Of a stretch of 12,360 nt of DNA, positions 1-6,193 are shown piece by piece; position 1 is the first letter of the stretch; each line of letters begins with the position of its first letter. The notes below the pieces were generated by a model. The model made no database searches. It saw nothing but the letters and a program-made list of their open reading frames with translations, and was not told the origin of the DNA. This DNA comes from Lachnospiraceae bacterium (lineage in GTDB: Bacteria > Bacillota > Clostridia > Lachnospirales > Lachnospiraceae), in NCBI GenBank assembly GCA_017475845.1, contig JAFVEU010000068.1, positions 1 through 12,360 of the forward strand. The letters are read 5' to 3'. A program made the translations under genes and the position numbers.

Positions 1-16
1 CCTTCTCCTCCGTTTG

Positions 17-106
17 TGAAAAACAATGATCCCCCCGGATGCTATCGTTCGTGGCAGAATGGTAATGCTGGGGGGATCATTGTTTTTCACAATGGGCTTC
101 GCCCTT
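17..106. repeat. Long hairpin repeat, copy 1
   Basis: A perfect 21-bp inverted repeat (arms 16-36 and 70-90, extendable by two A-T pairs to 14-92) flanks a 33-nt centre. The arms carry six C and six G respectively next to an AAAAACAATGAT-type sequence. A small GGGC-TTC-GCCC hairpin follows at 94-104. Positions 17-106 match 439-528 with only two differences (69 and 93), so this is one of two recent copies. The high identity suggests recent duplication or mobilisation, or selection on the structure. Confidence 0.85.
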
Positions 107-150
107 TGAGACTGTCGCATGGGGAAATTCAGGTTATTATAGCATGCAGA

Positions 151-252
151 GCGACAGTCGCGGCTCGTAACGAGCCGGCATTCGTACAATGCCGATGCAG
201 TATTTGTTTTGCGAAAGACTATTGTCGGCATTGTACTCATACCGTCTGTCGC
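151..252. repeat. Nested cruciform-like inverted repeat
   Basis: The outer arms at 151-157 and 246-252 pair perfectly over 7 bp. Inside, 161-177 forms a 7-bp hairpin with a TAA loop, and 184-195 pairs perfectly with 225-236 over 12 bp. An alternative hairpin at 176-194 competes with the latter. This looks like a folded RNA or DNA structural element rather than coding sequence. Its function is unknown. Confidence 0.65.
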
Positions 253-325
253 CGGATGAATGGCTGAACATGGCGTCTTCCGTGCGCAAGCGCCCGGGGC
301 CGCCATGCTCAGCCATTCGCCCGGC
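251..325. repeat. Imperfect 25-bp inverted repeat
   Basis: Positions 251-275 and 301-325 are complementary at 22 of 25 positions around a GC-rich 25-nt centre. It abuts the preceding nested element. There is no T tract after it, so it is not a convincing rho-independent terminator. Confidence 0.7.
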
Positions 326-361
326 TCGTTACTCGCTTAAATCCCTTCTCCTCCGTTTATT

Positions 362-430
362 GTGACACCTCCCTTGGGAGGTGTCACCTACGCACCCGCT
401 CATCGGCGAAGCCGATTCTCATGCGGGTGC
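362..430. repeat. Two adjacent strong hairpins
   Basis: Positions 362-373 and 376-387 are a perfect 12-bp inverted repeat with a two-base centre. Next to it, 392-399 pairs with 423-430 (8 bp), enclosing an inner 6-bp hairpin (402-407 with 411-416, loop GAA). Both precede the second copy of the long hairpin. Neither is followed by a T run. Confidence 0.7.
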
Positions 431-438
431 TCAATTTC

Positions 439-528
439 TGAAAAACAATGATCCCCCCGGATGCTATCGTTCGTGGCAGAATGGTAATGCCGGGGGGATC
501 ATTGTTTTTCACAAAGGGCTTCGCCCTT
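439..528. repeat. Long hairpin repeat, copy 2
   Basis: The arms at 440-460 and 490-510 form a perfect 21-bp inverted repeat. The unit matches 17-106 with two differences over 90 nt. One difference (491) converts a G-U into a G-C pair compared with copy 1, which keeps the stem intact. The trailing 514-528 segment is itself a 6-bp hairpin with a TTC loop. Confidence 0.85.
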
Positions 529-555
529 CCCCTCTTTCCCCCTTCGGGGAGATTG

Positions 556-584
556 TTGTTTTTCACGGTAAAATAAAGTATAAT
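556..584 (+). promoter_or_regulatory. Probable sigma-A promoter of pfkA
   Basis: A perfect TATAAT at 579-584 is preceded by TTGTTT at 556-561 with a 17-bp spacer. The -35 match is only 3 of 6, but the spacing and -10 are ideal. The -35 lies inside the right end of the hairpin repeat cluster (545-566), so the repeat appears to provide part of the promoter. The start of transcription is expected near 591, giving a leader of about 88 nt before pfkA. Confidence 0.65.
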
Positions 585-611
585 TAGACTTACGTCATAC
601 GATGCCGGTTG

Positions 612-670
612 TCCCCGCAGGCTTCGTATGGATAAAGGGGTGCGGGGAATACATTTGATGTATCAGGAGG
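612..670 (+). promoter_or_regulatory. pfkA leader with two hairpins and ribosome binding site
   Basis: In the predicted leader, 612-619 pairs with 641-648 (8 bp, 21-nt loop), and 649-654 pairs with 658-663 (6 bp, TTG loop). The second hairpin ends two bases before a consensus AGGAGG at 665-670. There is no T tract, so attenuation by termination is unlikely. Translational effects through the second hairpin are conceivable but speculative. The AGGAGG sits 8 nt before ATG 679 and decides that start over the upstream in-frame ATGs. Confidence 0.45.
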
Positions 671-678
671 TACTGTTT

Positions 679-1752
679 ATGAGAAGAATCGGTATGCTTA
701 CCAGCGGTGGTGACTGTCAGGCCTTGAATGCAGCTATGAGGGGTGTTGTAAAGTCCATGGCTACCAGCGGGGAGCAGATGGAAGTCTTTGGTTTTTTGAA
801 CGGCTATCACGGATTGATATATGGCAACTATCGGATGCTGGACGGTAATGATTTCTCGGGCATCCTGACCAGAGGCGGAACCATCCTCGGATCCTCCAGG
901 ACTCCTTTTAAGACCATAAGAGAGCCGGATAAGGACGGACTGGATAAGGTTGAGGCAATGAAGCACAACTACTATAAGCTGAATCTTGACTGTCTTGTTA
1001 TCCTTGGGGGAAACGGTACCCATAAGACCGCCAACCTCTTAAGAGAAGAAGGTCTGAATGTCATCACACTGCCGAAGACCATAGACAATGACCTCTGGGG
1101 AACGGATATGACCTTCGGTTTCCAGAGTGCCGTTGATATAGCCACAAATGTTATCGATGCCATACATACCACTGCGGATTCCCACGGAAGGGTATTTATC
1201 ATCGAGGTAATGGGACATAAGGTGGGATTCCGTACACTTAACGCGGGAATGGCCAGCGGAGCCGATATCATCCTTATCCCCGAGATCCCCTATGATATAG
1301 ATAAGGTTGTGGAAGCTATCAACAAGAGAAAAGAAAGAGGTTCCAAGTTCACCATTATCGCGGTTGCCGAGGGCGCTATCAGCAAGAAGGATGCGAAGCT
1401 CAGCAAGAAGGACTATAAGAAGAAGCTTGAGAACCTGGTTCACCCTTCCGTTTCCTATGAGGTAGCGGCAGAGATTGAGAAGAAGACAGGCCAGGAGGTC
1501 AGGGTAACGGTTCCGGGACACATGCAGAGGGGTGGAAGTCCCTGCCCTTACGACAGGGTGTTTGCTTCCCGTCTGGGAGCGGAAGCCGGGAAGCTTATCC
1601 TTAAGGGCGAATACGGCTTCATGGTAGGATATAAGGATCGTGAGATCGTTAAGGTTCCTCTTGAGGACGTAGCCGGGAAATTAAAGAAACTGGATCCGGA
1701 TGCCGCCATAATCAAGGAGGCGAAGATGCTGGGTATCAGCTTCGGAGACTGA
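679..1752 (+). CDS. pfkA: 6-phosphofructokinase
   Basis: This cytoplasmic enzyme phosphorylates fructose 6-phosphate to fructose 1,6-bisphosphate, the committing step of glycolysis. The protein has 357 residues. It shows the PfkA fold signatures: a nucleotide-loop motif GGDCQALNAAMRG at 10-22, RGGTILGSSR at 65-74, GGNGT at 110-114, the catalytic PKTIDND at 132-138 (D136 is the expected base), EVMGHKVG at 176-183 and PGHMQRGGSP at 279-288. Gly at 113 is the residue associated with ATP rather than pyrophosphate use, so ATP is the likely phosphoryl donor. Odd points are Asn112 where Asp is usual, and a lysine-rich insert at about 233-251 that makes it longer than the roughly 320-residue E. coli enzyme. 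ATG 679 is chosen because AGGAGG precedes it and the conserved N terminus starts there. dnaX follows after 18 nt. Confidence 0.93.
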   Translation: MRRIGMLTSGGDCQALNAAMRGVVKSMATSGEQMEVFGFLNGYHGLIYGNYRMLDGNDFSGILTRGGTILGSSRTPFKTIREPDKDGLDKVEAMKHNYYKLNLDCLVILGGNGTHKTANLLREEGLNVITLPKTIDNDLWGTDMTFGFQSAVDIATNVIDAIHTTADSHGRVFIIEVMGHKVGFRTLNAGMASGADIILIPEIPYDIDKVVEAINKRKERGSKFTIIAVAEGAISKKDAKLSKKDYKKKLENLVHPSVSYEVAAEIEKKTGQEVRVTVPGHMQRGGSPCPYDRVFASRLGAEAGKLILKGEYGFMVGYKDREIVKVPLEDVAGKLKKLDPDAAIIKEAKMLGISFGD

Positions 1753-1770
1753 CGGAGATAATAATTCGTT

Positions 1771-3345
1771 TTGTATCAGGCGTTATACAGAAAATTCCGT
1801 CCCGACTCCTTTGACGAGGTAAAGGGTCAGGACGCCATAGTGACTACCCTTAAGAATCAGATAATCAACAGCCGTGTCGGGCATGCCTATCTTTTTACGG
1901 GAACCAGGGGAACAGGGAAGACTTCCGTGGCGAAGCTCTTCGCAAAAGCAGTGAACTGCAGGAACCGTAAGGAGGACGGCAGCCCGTGCAACGGCTGTGA
2001 AAACTGTCTCGCCATAAAGAACGGCTCGTCCATGAATGTGATAGAGATAGATGCAGCCAGTAATAACGGCGTGGATGATGTCAGGGAAATAAGGGATGAG
2101 GTGCAATACCGGCCGACGGATGCGGATTACAGAGTCTATATCATAGACGAGGTACATATGCTGTCTGTCCAGGCCTTTAATGCGCTCTTAAAGACTCTTG
2201 AAGAGCCTCCGGAATAGGTGATTTTCATACTTGCCACCACGGAGGTGAACAAGATCCCCATAACTGTCCTGTCCAGATGTCAGAGATATGATTTTAAGAG
2301 AATGACCATTGAGACCATGACGGACAGGATGAGGGAACTGTCTGACAAGGAAGGCATCAAGGCAGAGGACAGGGCCTTAAGATATATAGCAAAATGTGCC
2401 AACGGCTCCATGAGAGATGCCCTCAGCCTTCTCGACCAGTGCTCGGCCTATTATCTGGGAAATGAGCTCACATATGATAACGTACTGGAAGTCCTGGGGG
2501 CCGTGGATATGTCGGTTTACAGCGATCTTTTCGACAGGATCCTTAATAAGGACACCATAGGAGCGGTGTCTGTTTTAGAGGACACTCTTATGCAGGGGAA
2601 GGATCTGTCCGCCTTTGTTTCGGATTTTACCTGGTATTTAAGGAATCTCCTTCTGGCTCTCAGTCAGGATGAAAAAATGGAGGACGTGATAGATGTGTCT
2701 TCCGAGACATTAAAGAGTCTGAAGGAAGAGGCGGCGAGGTCGGATGCCGATACGCTGATGCGTTTTATAAGGATCTTTTCCGAGCTCTCTTCCGAAATAA
2801 GGTACGCCAGGGAAAAGAAGGTCCTTTCCGAGATAGCGATAATCAAGCTTATGAGACCGGAGATGGAAACGGATATCGCCTCCCTGAAGCAGAGGGTTTC
2901 GGATCTGGAAAAAAAGGTCTCGGAGGGGATCAGGGTCACTGCGGTGACAGAAGTTTCCTCCCCGGATGCGGAGACACTTAAAAAAAAACGTCCTCCGGTT
3001 CCGGAAGCCCTGCCTGAGGATGTAAAGGCGGTGTTTTCAAACTGGGGAAAGGTACTTAGGAGTATACCCCATACCCACAACGCGCTCATCAGTTCCTTAA
3101 GGAATGCGGACCTCACGGTAAAGGACGACCGCCTGATCATAGCCTTTGATGATATGTTTGAAAACATGCTGAGGAATGAGGATAACCGGCAGGTTTTCGA
3201 GGGTGCTGTGGAAAAAGTGGTGGGAAAGCATCTGAAATACGAGGTTCTGGAAAAACGGAAGACCACCGGTTTTGAAAGTACCTATCCGGATTTTTCCGGA
3301 CTGATCAATATGGACGGCATAGACGTCGGAGAAATGGAGGAATAA
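1771..3345 (+). CDS. dnaX: DNA polymerase III subunit tau/gamma, interrupted by an in-frame amber codon
   Basis: DnaX is the ATPase of the clamp loader, which puts the sliding clamp on DNA and organises the replisome. Counting the amber as one residue, the frame is 524 codons. The N terminus YQALYRKFRP is canonical and starts at TTG 1771. A modest GGAGA lies 12 nt upstream. Visible motifs are Walker A GTRGTGKTS (44-52), a four-Cys zinc site (C63, C73, C76, C79), Walker B YIIDEVH (123-129), sensor-1 ATTE after the stop, and SRCQRYDFKR. TAG at 2215-2217 is codon 149, between EPPE and VIFILATTE. It replaces exactly one residue and the frame is unchanged on both sides. Unless it is read through or is a sequence error, the 148-residue product lacks sensor 1 and everything after it. 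A coiled-coil-like segment and two A-rich slippage candidates lie near codons 380-406. The dnaX-ybaB-recR order is classic. Confidence 0.9.
2215..2217 (+). other. In-frame amber stop in dnaX
   Basis: TAG sits between codon 148 (Glu) and a GTG that encodes the conserved Val of VIFILATTE. In clostridial relatives this position is commonly Tyr or His, and a Tyr codon (TAC/TAT) becomes TAG by one base change. TAG is used as a normal terminator by ybaB and recR just downstream, so the codon is not obviously reassigned. The adjoining GTG could in principle allow reinitiation, but I see no Shine-Dalgarno sequence at a suitable distance. Confidence 0.85.
2891..2948 (+). promoter_or_regulatory. Candidate -1 frameshift signal in dnaX (A AAA AAG)
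   Basis: The heptamer A AAA AAG occupies 2910-2916 in the phase needed for -1 slippage (codons GAA AAA AAG). A purine-rich, Shine-Dalgarno-like AGAGGG lies at 2891-2896, 13 nt upstream, and a 5-bp hairpin (2935-2939 with 2944-2948) lies downstream. A -1 shift would add 21 residues and stop at TAA 2979-2981, giving a gamma-like product of about 403 residues. The same heptamer drives gamma synthesis in E. coli dnaX. The hairpin is farther from the heptamer than in E. coli, so function is only inferred. Confidence 0.4.
2980..2988 (+). other. A9 slippage tract in dnaX
   Basis: Nine consecutive A encode Lys-Lys-Lys at codons 404-406. A one-base insertion or a -1 shift leads to a stop after nine more codons (TGA 3015-3017), and a one-base deletion or +1 shift leads to TAA 3023-3025. 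Either way the product would be a gamma-like protein of about 415 residues, compared with 524 for the full frame. An A9 tract at the comparable place in Thermus thermophilus dnaX causes transcriptional slippage. A GGAG sequence lies at 2970-2973. Confidence 0.4.
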
Positions 3346-3352
3346 GGAGAAA

Positions 3353-3694
3353 ATGGCCAGGAGAGGCGGATTTGGCGGCGGAATGATGCCCGGAAGCATG
3401 AACAACATGCTGAAACAGGCACAGAGAATGCAGAGGCAGATGGAAGAAGCCGGAAAGGAACTGGAAAATAAGGAATATACGGCCCAGGCCGGAGGCGGAG
3501 CGGTATCCGTTACGGTCACCGGTAAAAAGGAAATGAAAGGGATAACCATTTCACCTGATGCCGTTGACCCGGAGGATGTGGAGACCCTGCAGGACATGAT
3601 AGTGGCAGCGGTAAATGAGGCTATCAGGGCCGCCGATGAGGATTCAAAGGAATCCATGAGCAGGTTCACTGGCGGACTCGGCGGGTTAATGTAG
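3353..3694 (+). CDS. ybaB: YbaB/EbfC family nucleoid-associated protein
   Basis: This small dimeric DNA-binding protein of 113 residues is of the YbaB/EbfC family, which coats or bends DNA and is nearly always encoded between dnaX and recR. The sequence has a Gly/Met-rich N terminus (1-17), a helix rich in Met, Gln and Glu (about 18-38), a central beta region containing GGGAVSVTVTGKKEMKGITI (47-66) and a C-terminal helical part (about 78-105) ending in GGLGGLM. AAGGAG immediately upstream supports ATG 3353. The gene starts 7 nt after dnaX and its TAG stop lies one base before the recR start, so the three genes are probably translated together. The exact role in this organism is not shown by the sequence. 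Confidence 0.93.
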   Translation: MARRGGFGGGMMPGSMNNMLKQAQRMQRQMEEAGKELENKEYTAQAGGGAVSVTVTGKKEMKGITISPDAVDPEDVETLQDMIVAAVNEAIRAADEDSKESMSRFTGGLGGLM

Positions 3695-3695
3695 G

Positions 3696-4292
3696 ATGGA
3701 TCTGTATTCCGGAAAGATCAATAAGCTTATAGAGGAGCTTTCCTCCCTTCCGGGTATCGGCACGAAGTCCGCTTCCAGACTGGCGTTCTATCTGGTGAAT
3801 GAACCTGAAGAGCGGGTAAAGCGGCTTACGGAAGCCATACTGGATGCCAGAGAGAACATTCACTATTGCAGGGAGTGCTTCACCCTTACGGATGAGGAGC
3901 TTTGTCCCATATGCAGCAGCGTAAAAAGGGATCATAACACCATTATGGTGGTGGAAAACACCCGGGATCTGGCAGCTTATGAAAAGACCGGAAGATACGA
4001 CGGGGTCTATCATGTACTTCACGGTGCCATTTCCCCCATGCTGGGGATCGGGCCCAATGATATAAAACTTAAAGAGCTTATGAAAAGGCTGGAGGGAGAC
4101 GTGGAAGAGGTGATCATTGCCACCAATTCCAGTCTGGAGGGTGAGACCACTGCCATGTACATAAGTAAGCTCATTAAACCCACAGGGATAAGGGTAAGCC
4201 GTATCGCCAGCGGAGTCCCCGTGGGAGGCGATCTGGAGAATATTGACGAAGTCACGCTTCTCCGGGCACTGGAAGGAAGAGTTGAATTATAG
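3696..4292 (+). CDS. recR: Recombination mediator protein RecR
   Basis: RecR works with RecO (and RecF) to load RecA on single-stranded DNA at gaps in the RecFOR repair pathway. The 198-residue length is typical. A helix-hairpin-helix region with LPGIGTKSASRLA spans 18-30. A four-Cys zinc finger uses C58, C61, C70 and C73. The Toprim domain follows, with VVENTRD and an EGETTA motif, and the family's YHVLHGAISPM signature is present. The usual NP before the EGE(A/T)TA motif is NSS here, a mild divergence. The start overlaps the end of ybaB (one-base gap) without a strong ribosome binding site, which suggests translational coupling. It ends in TAG. Confidence 0.95.
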   Translation: MDLYSGKINKLIEELSSLPGIGTKSASRLAFYLVNEPEERVKRLTEAILDARENIHYCRECFTLTDEELCPICSSVKRDHNTIMVVENTRDLAAYEKTGRYDGVYHVLHGAISPMLGIGPNDIKLKELMKRLEGDVEEVIIATNSSLEGETTAMYISKLIKPTGIRVSRIASGVPVGGDLENIDEVTLLRALEGRVEL

Positions 4293-4349
4293 CAGGGACG
4301 CTTAAGCAGCACTATGGATCAAGTGAATGAAAGGAGCAGCAGCTGAAAA

Positions 4350-5396
4350 ATGGAAATCGTAAAAAAGGCGTTTGGTACCACCAGGGATAATAAGGACATC
4401 TCCTCATATACCCTGCAGAATGAAAACGGCATGACCGTAACGGTTACGGATCTGGGAGCCATCATCACCTCCATAAACGTGCCCGATAAAAACGGGGAGT
4501 TAAGGGATGTGGTGCTGGGCTATGACAAGGCAGAGCCCTACTACGTTAATAAGGAGTTTTTCGGGACAACCATAGGACGCAGCGCCAACAGGGTCCAGGG
4601 AGCTTCTTTTGAGATCGACGGCGTAAAGATACAGATTCCAGTGAATGAGAATGACAACAATCTCCACAGTGACATGGAAAACGGCTTTCATAAGAAGCTG
4701 TGGACCGCTGCTCCGGATGAGGCCAGGAATTCCGTATCGATGAGCTATACCAGCCCCGACGGGGAGAACGGCTTCCCCGGCAATCTGGATATGCACGTTA
4801 CTTTTACCCTCTCGGACAAAAACGAGCTTTTTATCCACTATGAGGGTCTTTCAGATAAAAAAACCCTTATAAACTGTACAAATCACTCATATTTCAATCT
4901 TGCCGGGCACAAATCCGGCAATATCCTGGATCATTATCTGAAGATAAATGCCCAGTGCTACACACCGGTACTCAGTGATTCCATCCCCACGGGAGAGATC
5001 GCAAAGGTGGAGGGCACGCCCTTTGATTTCAGGGAGTTCCACAAGGTTGGAGAGAGGATTGAGGAAGACAATGAACAGCTCCACAACACAGGCGGATACG
5101 ACCACAATTTCGTCATTGACGAGCCCGGAAGCGTAGCTGCGGTTGTAGAGGAGAGAAATGCGGGCATACGCATGGAGGTAGTGACCGATCTTCCCGGAAT
5201 ACAGTTCTATGCAGGAAACTTCATAGGCGAAGGACTTAAGGGAAAAGACGGAGCTGTATACGGAAAGAGGGACGGGCTCTGCCTTGAGACCCAGTTCTTC
5301 CCCAACAGTGTAAATCAGGCAGGATTCAAGAGACCTGTTTTCGGAGCCGGTGAAAGGTATGACACCACCACCATTTACCGCTTCTCAAACATCTGA
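4350..5396 (+). CDS. galM: Aldose 1-epimerase (mutarotase)
   Basis: The enzyme interconverts the alpha and beta anomers of free hexoses or pentoses such as glucose, galactose or arabinose, feeding the correct anomer to the next catabolic enzyme. The 348 residues are full length. Family landmarks are GRSANRV (76-82), NNLH (103-106), the catalytic-site motif NHSYFNL with H179, YDHNFV with D251, and LETQ with the catalytic-base candidate E313. After NNLH the usual Gly-Gly is replaced by Ser-Asp. There is no signal peptide, so it is cytoplasmic. An AAGGAG lies 13 nt before the ATG, rather far. The neighbours araD and transketolase suggest use on arabinose or other pentoses. The substrate cannot be told from the sequence, and galM is the generic family symbol. 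Confidence 0.9.
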   Translation: MEIVKKAFGTTRDNKDISSYTLQNENGMTVTVTDLGAIITSINVPDKNGELRDVVLGYDKAEPYYVNKEFFGTTIGRSANRVQGASFEIDGVKIQIPVNENDNNLHSDMENGFHKKLWTAAPDEARNSVSMSYTSPDGENGFPGNLDMHVTFTLSDKNELFIHYEGLSDKKTLINCTNHSYFNLAGHKSGNILDHYLKINAQCYTPVLSDSIPTGEIAKVEGTPFDFREFHKVGERIEEDNEQLHNTGGYDHNFVIDEPGSVAAVVEERNAGIRMEVVTDLPGIQFYAGNFIGEGLKGKDGAVYGKRDGLCLETQFFPNSVNQAGFKRPVFGAGERYDTTTIYRFSNI

Positions 5397-5467
5397 TGAA
5401 ACAAACGCCGAAAGTAGGATGACGTTTGAGTATATTCAAAAAAACATTTGACCGGAAAGGAGAGAAT

Positions 5468-6163
5468 ATGCTGGAAGAACTCAAGAAAAAGGTGTATGAG
5501 GCGAATATGCTTCTTCCGAAATACGGGCTTGTCACCTTCACATGGGGAAATGTGAGCGGAATTGACAGGAACACCGGTTATTTTGTCATCAAGCCCAGCG
5601 GCGTGGAGTATGAGAGTCTTACTCCGGATGACATGGTAGTAGTGGATTTAAGCTGCAACAAGATAGAGGGAAAGTACAATCCCTCATCCGATACGGAGAC
5701 CCATGCGGAACTATACAGAAAATGGGACGATATAGGCGGTGTTGTCCACACCCATTCCACCTGGGCAACATCCTGGGCACAGGCAGGACGGGATATCCCC
5801 TGCTACGGAACCACCCACGCGGACTATTTCTACGGCCCGGTTCCCTGTCTCCGCTGTCTTACAAAGGATGAGATAGAGGATGCATACGAGAAAAACACGG
5901 GAGTCCTCATTACGGATTATTTTAAGGACAAGGATCATATAGCTGTCCAGGCTGTACTCTGCAAGAACCATGGCCCCTTCGGCTGGGGCAAGGATCCGGT
6001 GGATGCGGTCCACACGGCAGTGGTACTGGAAGAAGTGGCAAAGATGGCCACCCGCACCGAGATGATAAACCCTGAAGTGGGAACCTGCCCTCAGGAAGTA
6101 CAGGACAAGCACTACTACAGAAAACACGGAGCGAATGCCTACTACGGTCAAAGCTCTAATTAA
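5468..6163 (+). CDS. araD: L-ribulose-5-phosphate 4-epimerase
   Basis: The enzyme converts L-ribulose 5-phosphate to D-xylulose 5-phosphate, the last step of L-arabinose catabolism before the pentose phosphate pathway. It is a class II aldolase-like zinc enzyme. The 231-residue length equals that of E. coli AraD. The expected metal ligands are present (D75 in SSD, H94 and H96 in VHTHS, H168 in NHGP), as are the catalytic D119 in THADYFYG and Y226 in the C-terminal AYYGQ. TTWGNVS-like and KPSG motifs at 25-45 are also conserved. ATG 5468 follows AAGGAG and matches the family's MLE start. An in-frame TTG at 5426 would add 14 unrelated residues and is rejected. Transketolase follows 30 nt later and would use the product. 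The isozymes UlaF and SgbE are close relatives, so the physiological pathway could also be ascorbate or gulonate use. Confidence 0.92.
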   Translation: MLEELKKKVYEANMLLPKYGLVTFTWGNVSGIDRNTGYFVIKPSGVEYESLTPDDMVVVDLSCNKIEGKYNPSSDTETHAELYRKWDDIGGVVHTHSTWATSWAQAGRDIPCYGTTHADYFYGPVPCLRCLTKDEIEDAYEKNTGVLITDYFKDKDHIAVQAVLCKNHGPFGWGKDPVDAVHTAVVLEEVAKMATRTEMINPEVGTCPQEVQDKHYYRKHGANAYYGQSSN

Positions 6164-6193
6164 ACCACTATATTGACAGGAGGAAACGTTTTC

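Larger units (their letters stand above)
1..567. repeat. Cluster of modular palindromic intergenic repeats
   Basis: This stretch holds no credible gene and is almost entirely inverted repeats. From left to right there is a 15-nt direct repeat (1-15, repeated exactly at 344-358), a long hairpin (14-92), a nested double hairpin (151-252), a 25-nt-arm hairpin (251-325), a perfect 12-bp hairpin (362-387), a two-part hairpin (392-430), a second copy of the first long hairpin (440-510) and two short hairpins with TTC loops (514-528, 539-549). The outer ends, 16-37 and 545-566, are inverted repeats of each other with 19 of 22 positions matching, so the whole block may be one composite or repeatedly invaded miniature element. 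I see no target-site duplication. It ends where the pfkA promoter begins. Short open frames inside it encode the hairpin repeat itself and are not believable proteins. Confidence 0.8.

Noticed and set aside
1..567. CRISPR array
   Set aside because: There are only two copies of a long palindromic unit, about 420 nt apart, with no regular short repeats and unique spacers and no cas genes.
16..587. Short open frames on both strands containing the same NNDPPGCYRSWQNGNAGG-type peptide
   Set aside because: They are translations of the two copies of the hairpin repeat, lack proper ribosome binding sites and have no domain-like sequence.
628..678. Upstream in-frame ATGs (628, 658) as the pfkA start
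   Set aside because: The AGGAGG at 665-670 is placed for ATG 679, and the conserved N terminus MRRIGMLTSGGD begins there.
2218..2220. GTG 2218 as a genuine start of a separate downstream gene
   Set aside because: It encodes the conserved Val inside the DnaX ATPase core and has no appropriately spaced Shine-Dalgarno sequence. It is kept only as a reinitiation possibility.
5402..5428. 6-bp inverted repeat between galM and araD as a terminator
   Set aside because: The loop is 15 nt, the stem is AT-rich and short, and no T tract follows.
5426..5467. TTG 5426 as the araD start
   Set aside because: It would add 14 residues absent from the family. AAGGAG before ATG 5468 and the MLE start fit AraD much better.
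6173..6193. TTG 6173 as the start of the transketolase N-terminal subunit
   Set aside because: The AGGAGG for ATG 6194 lies inside this extension.
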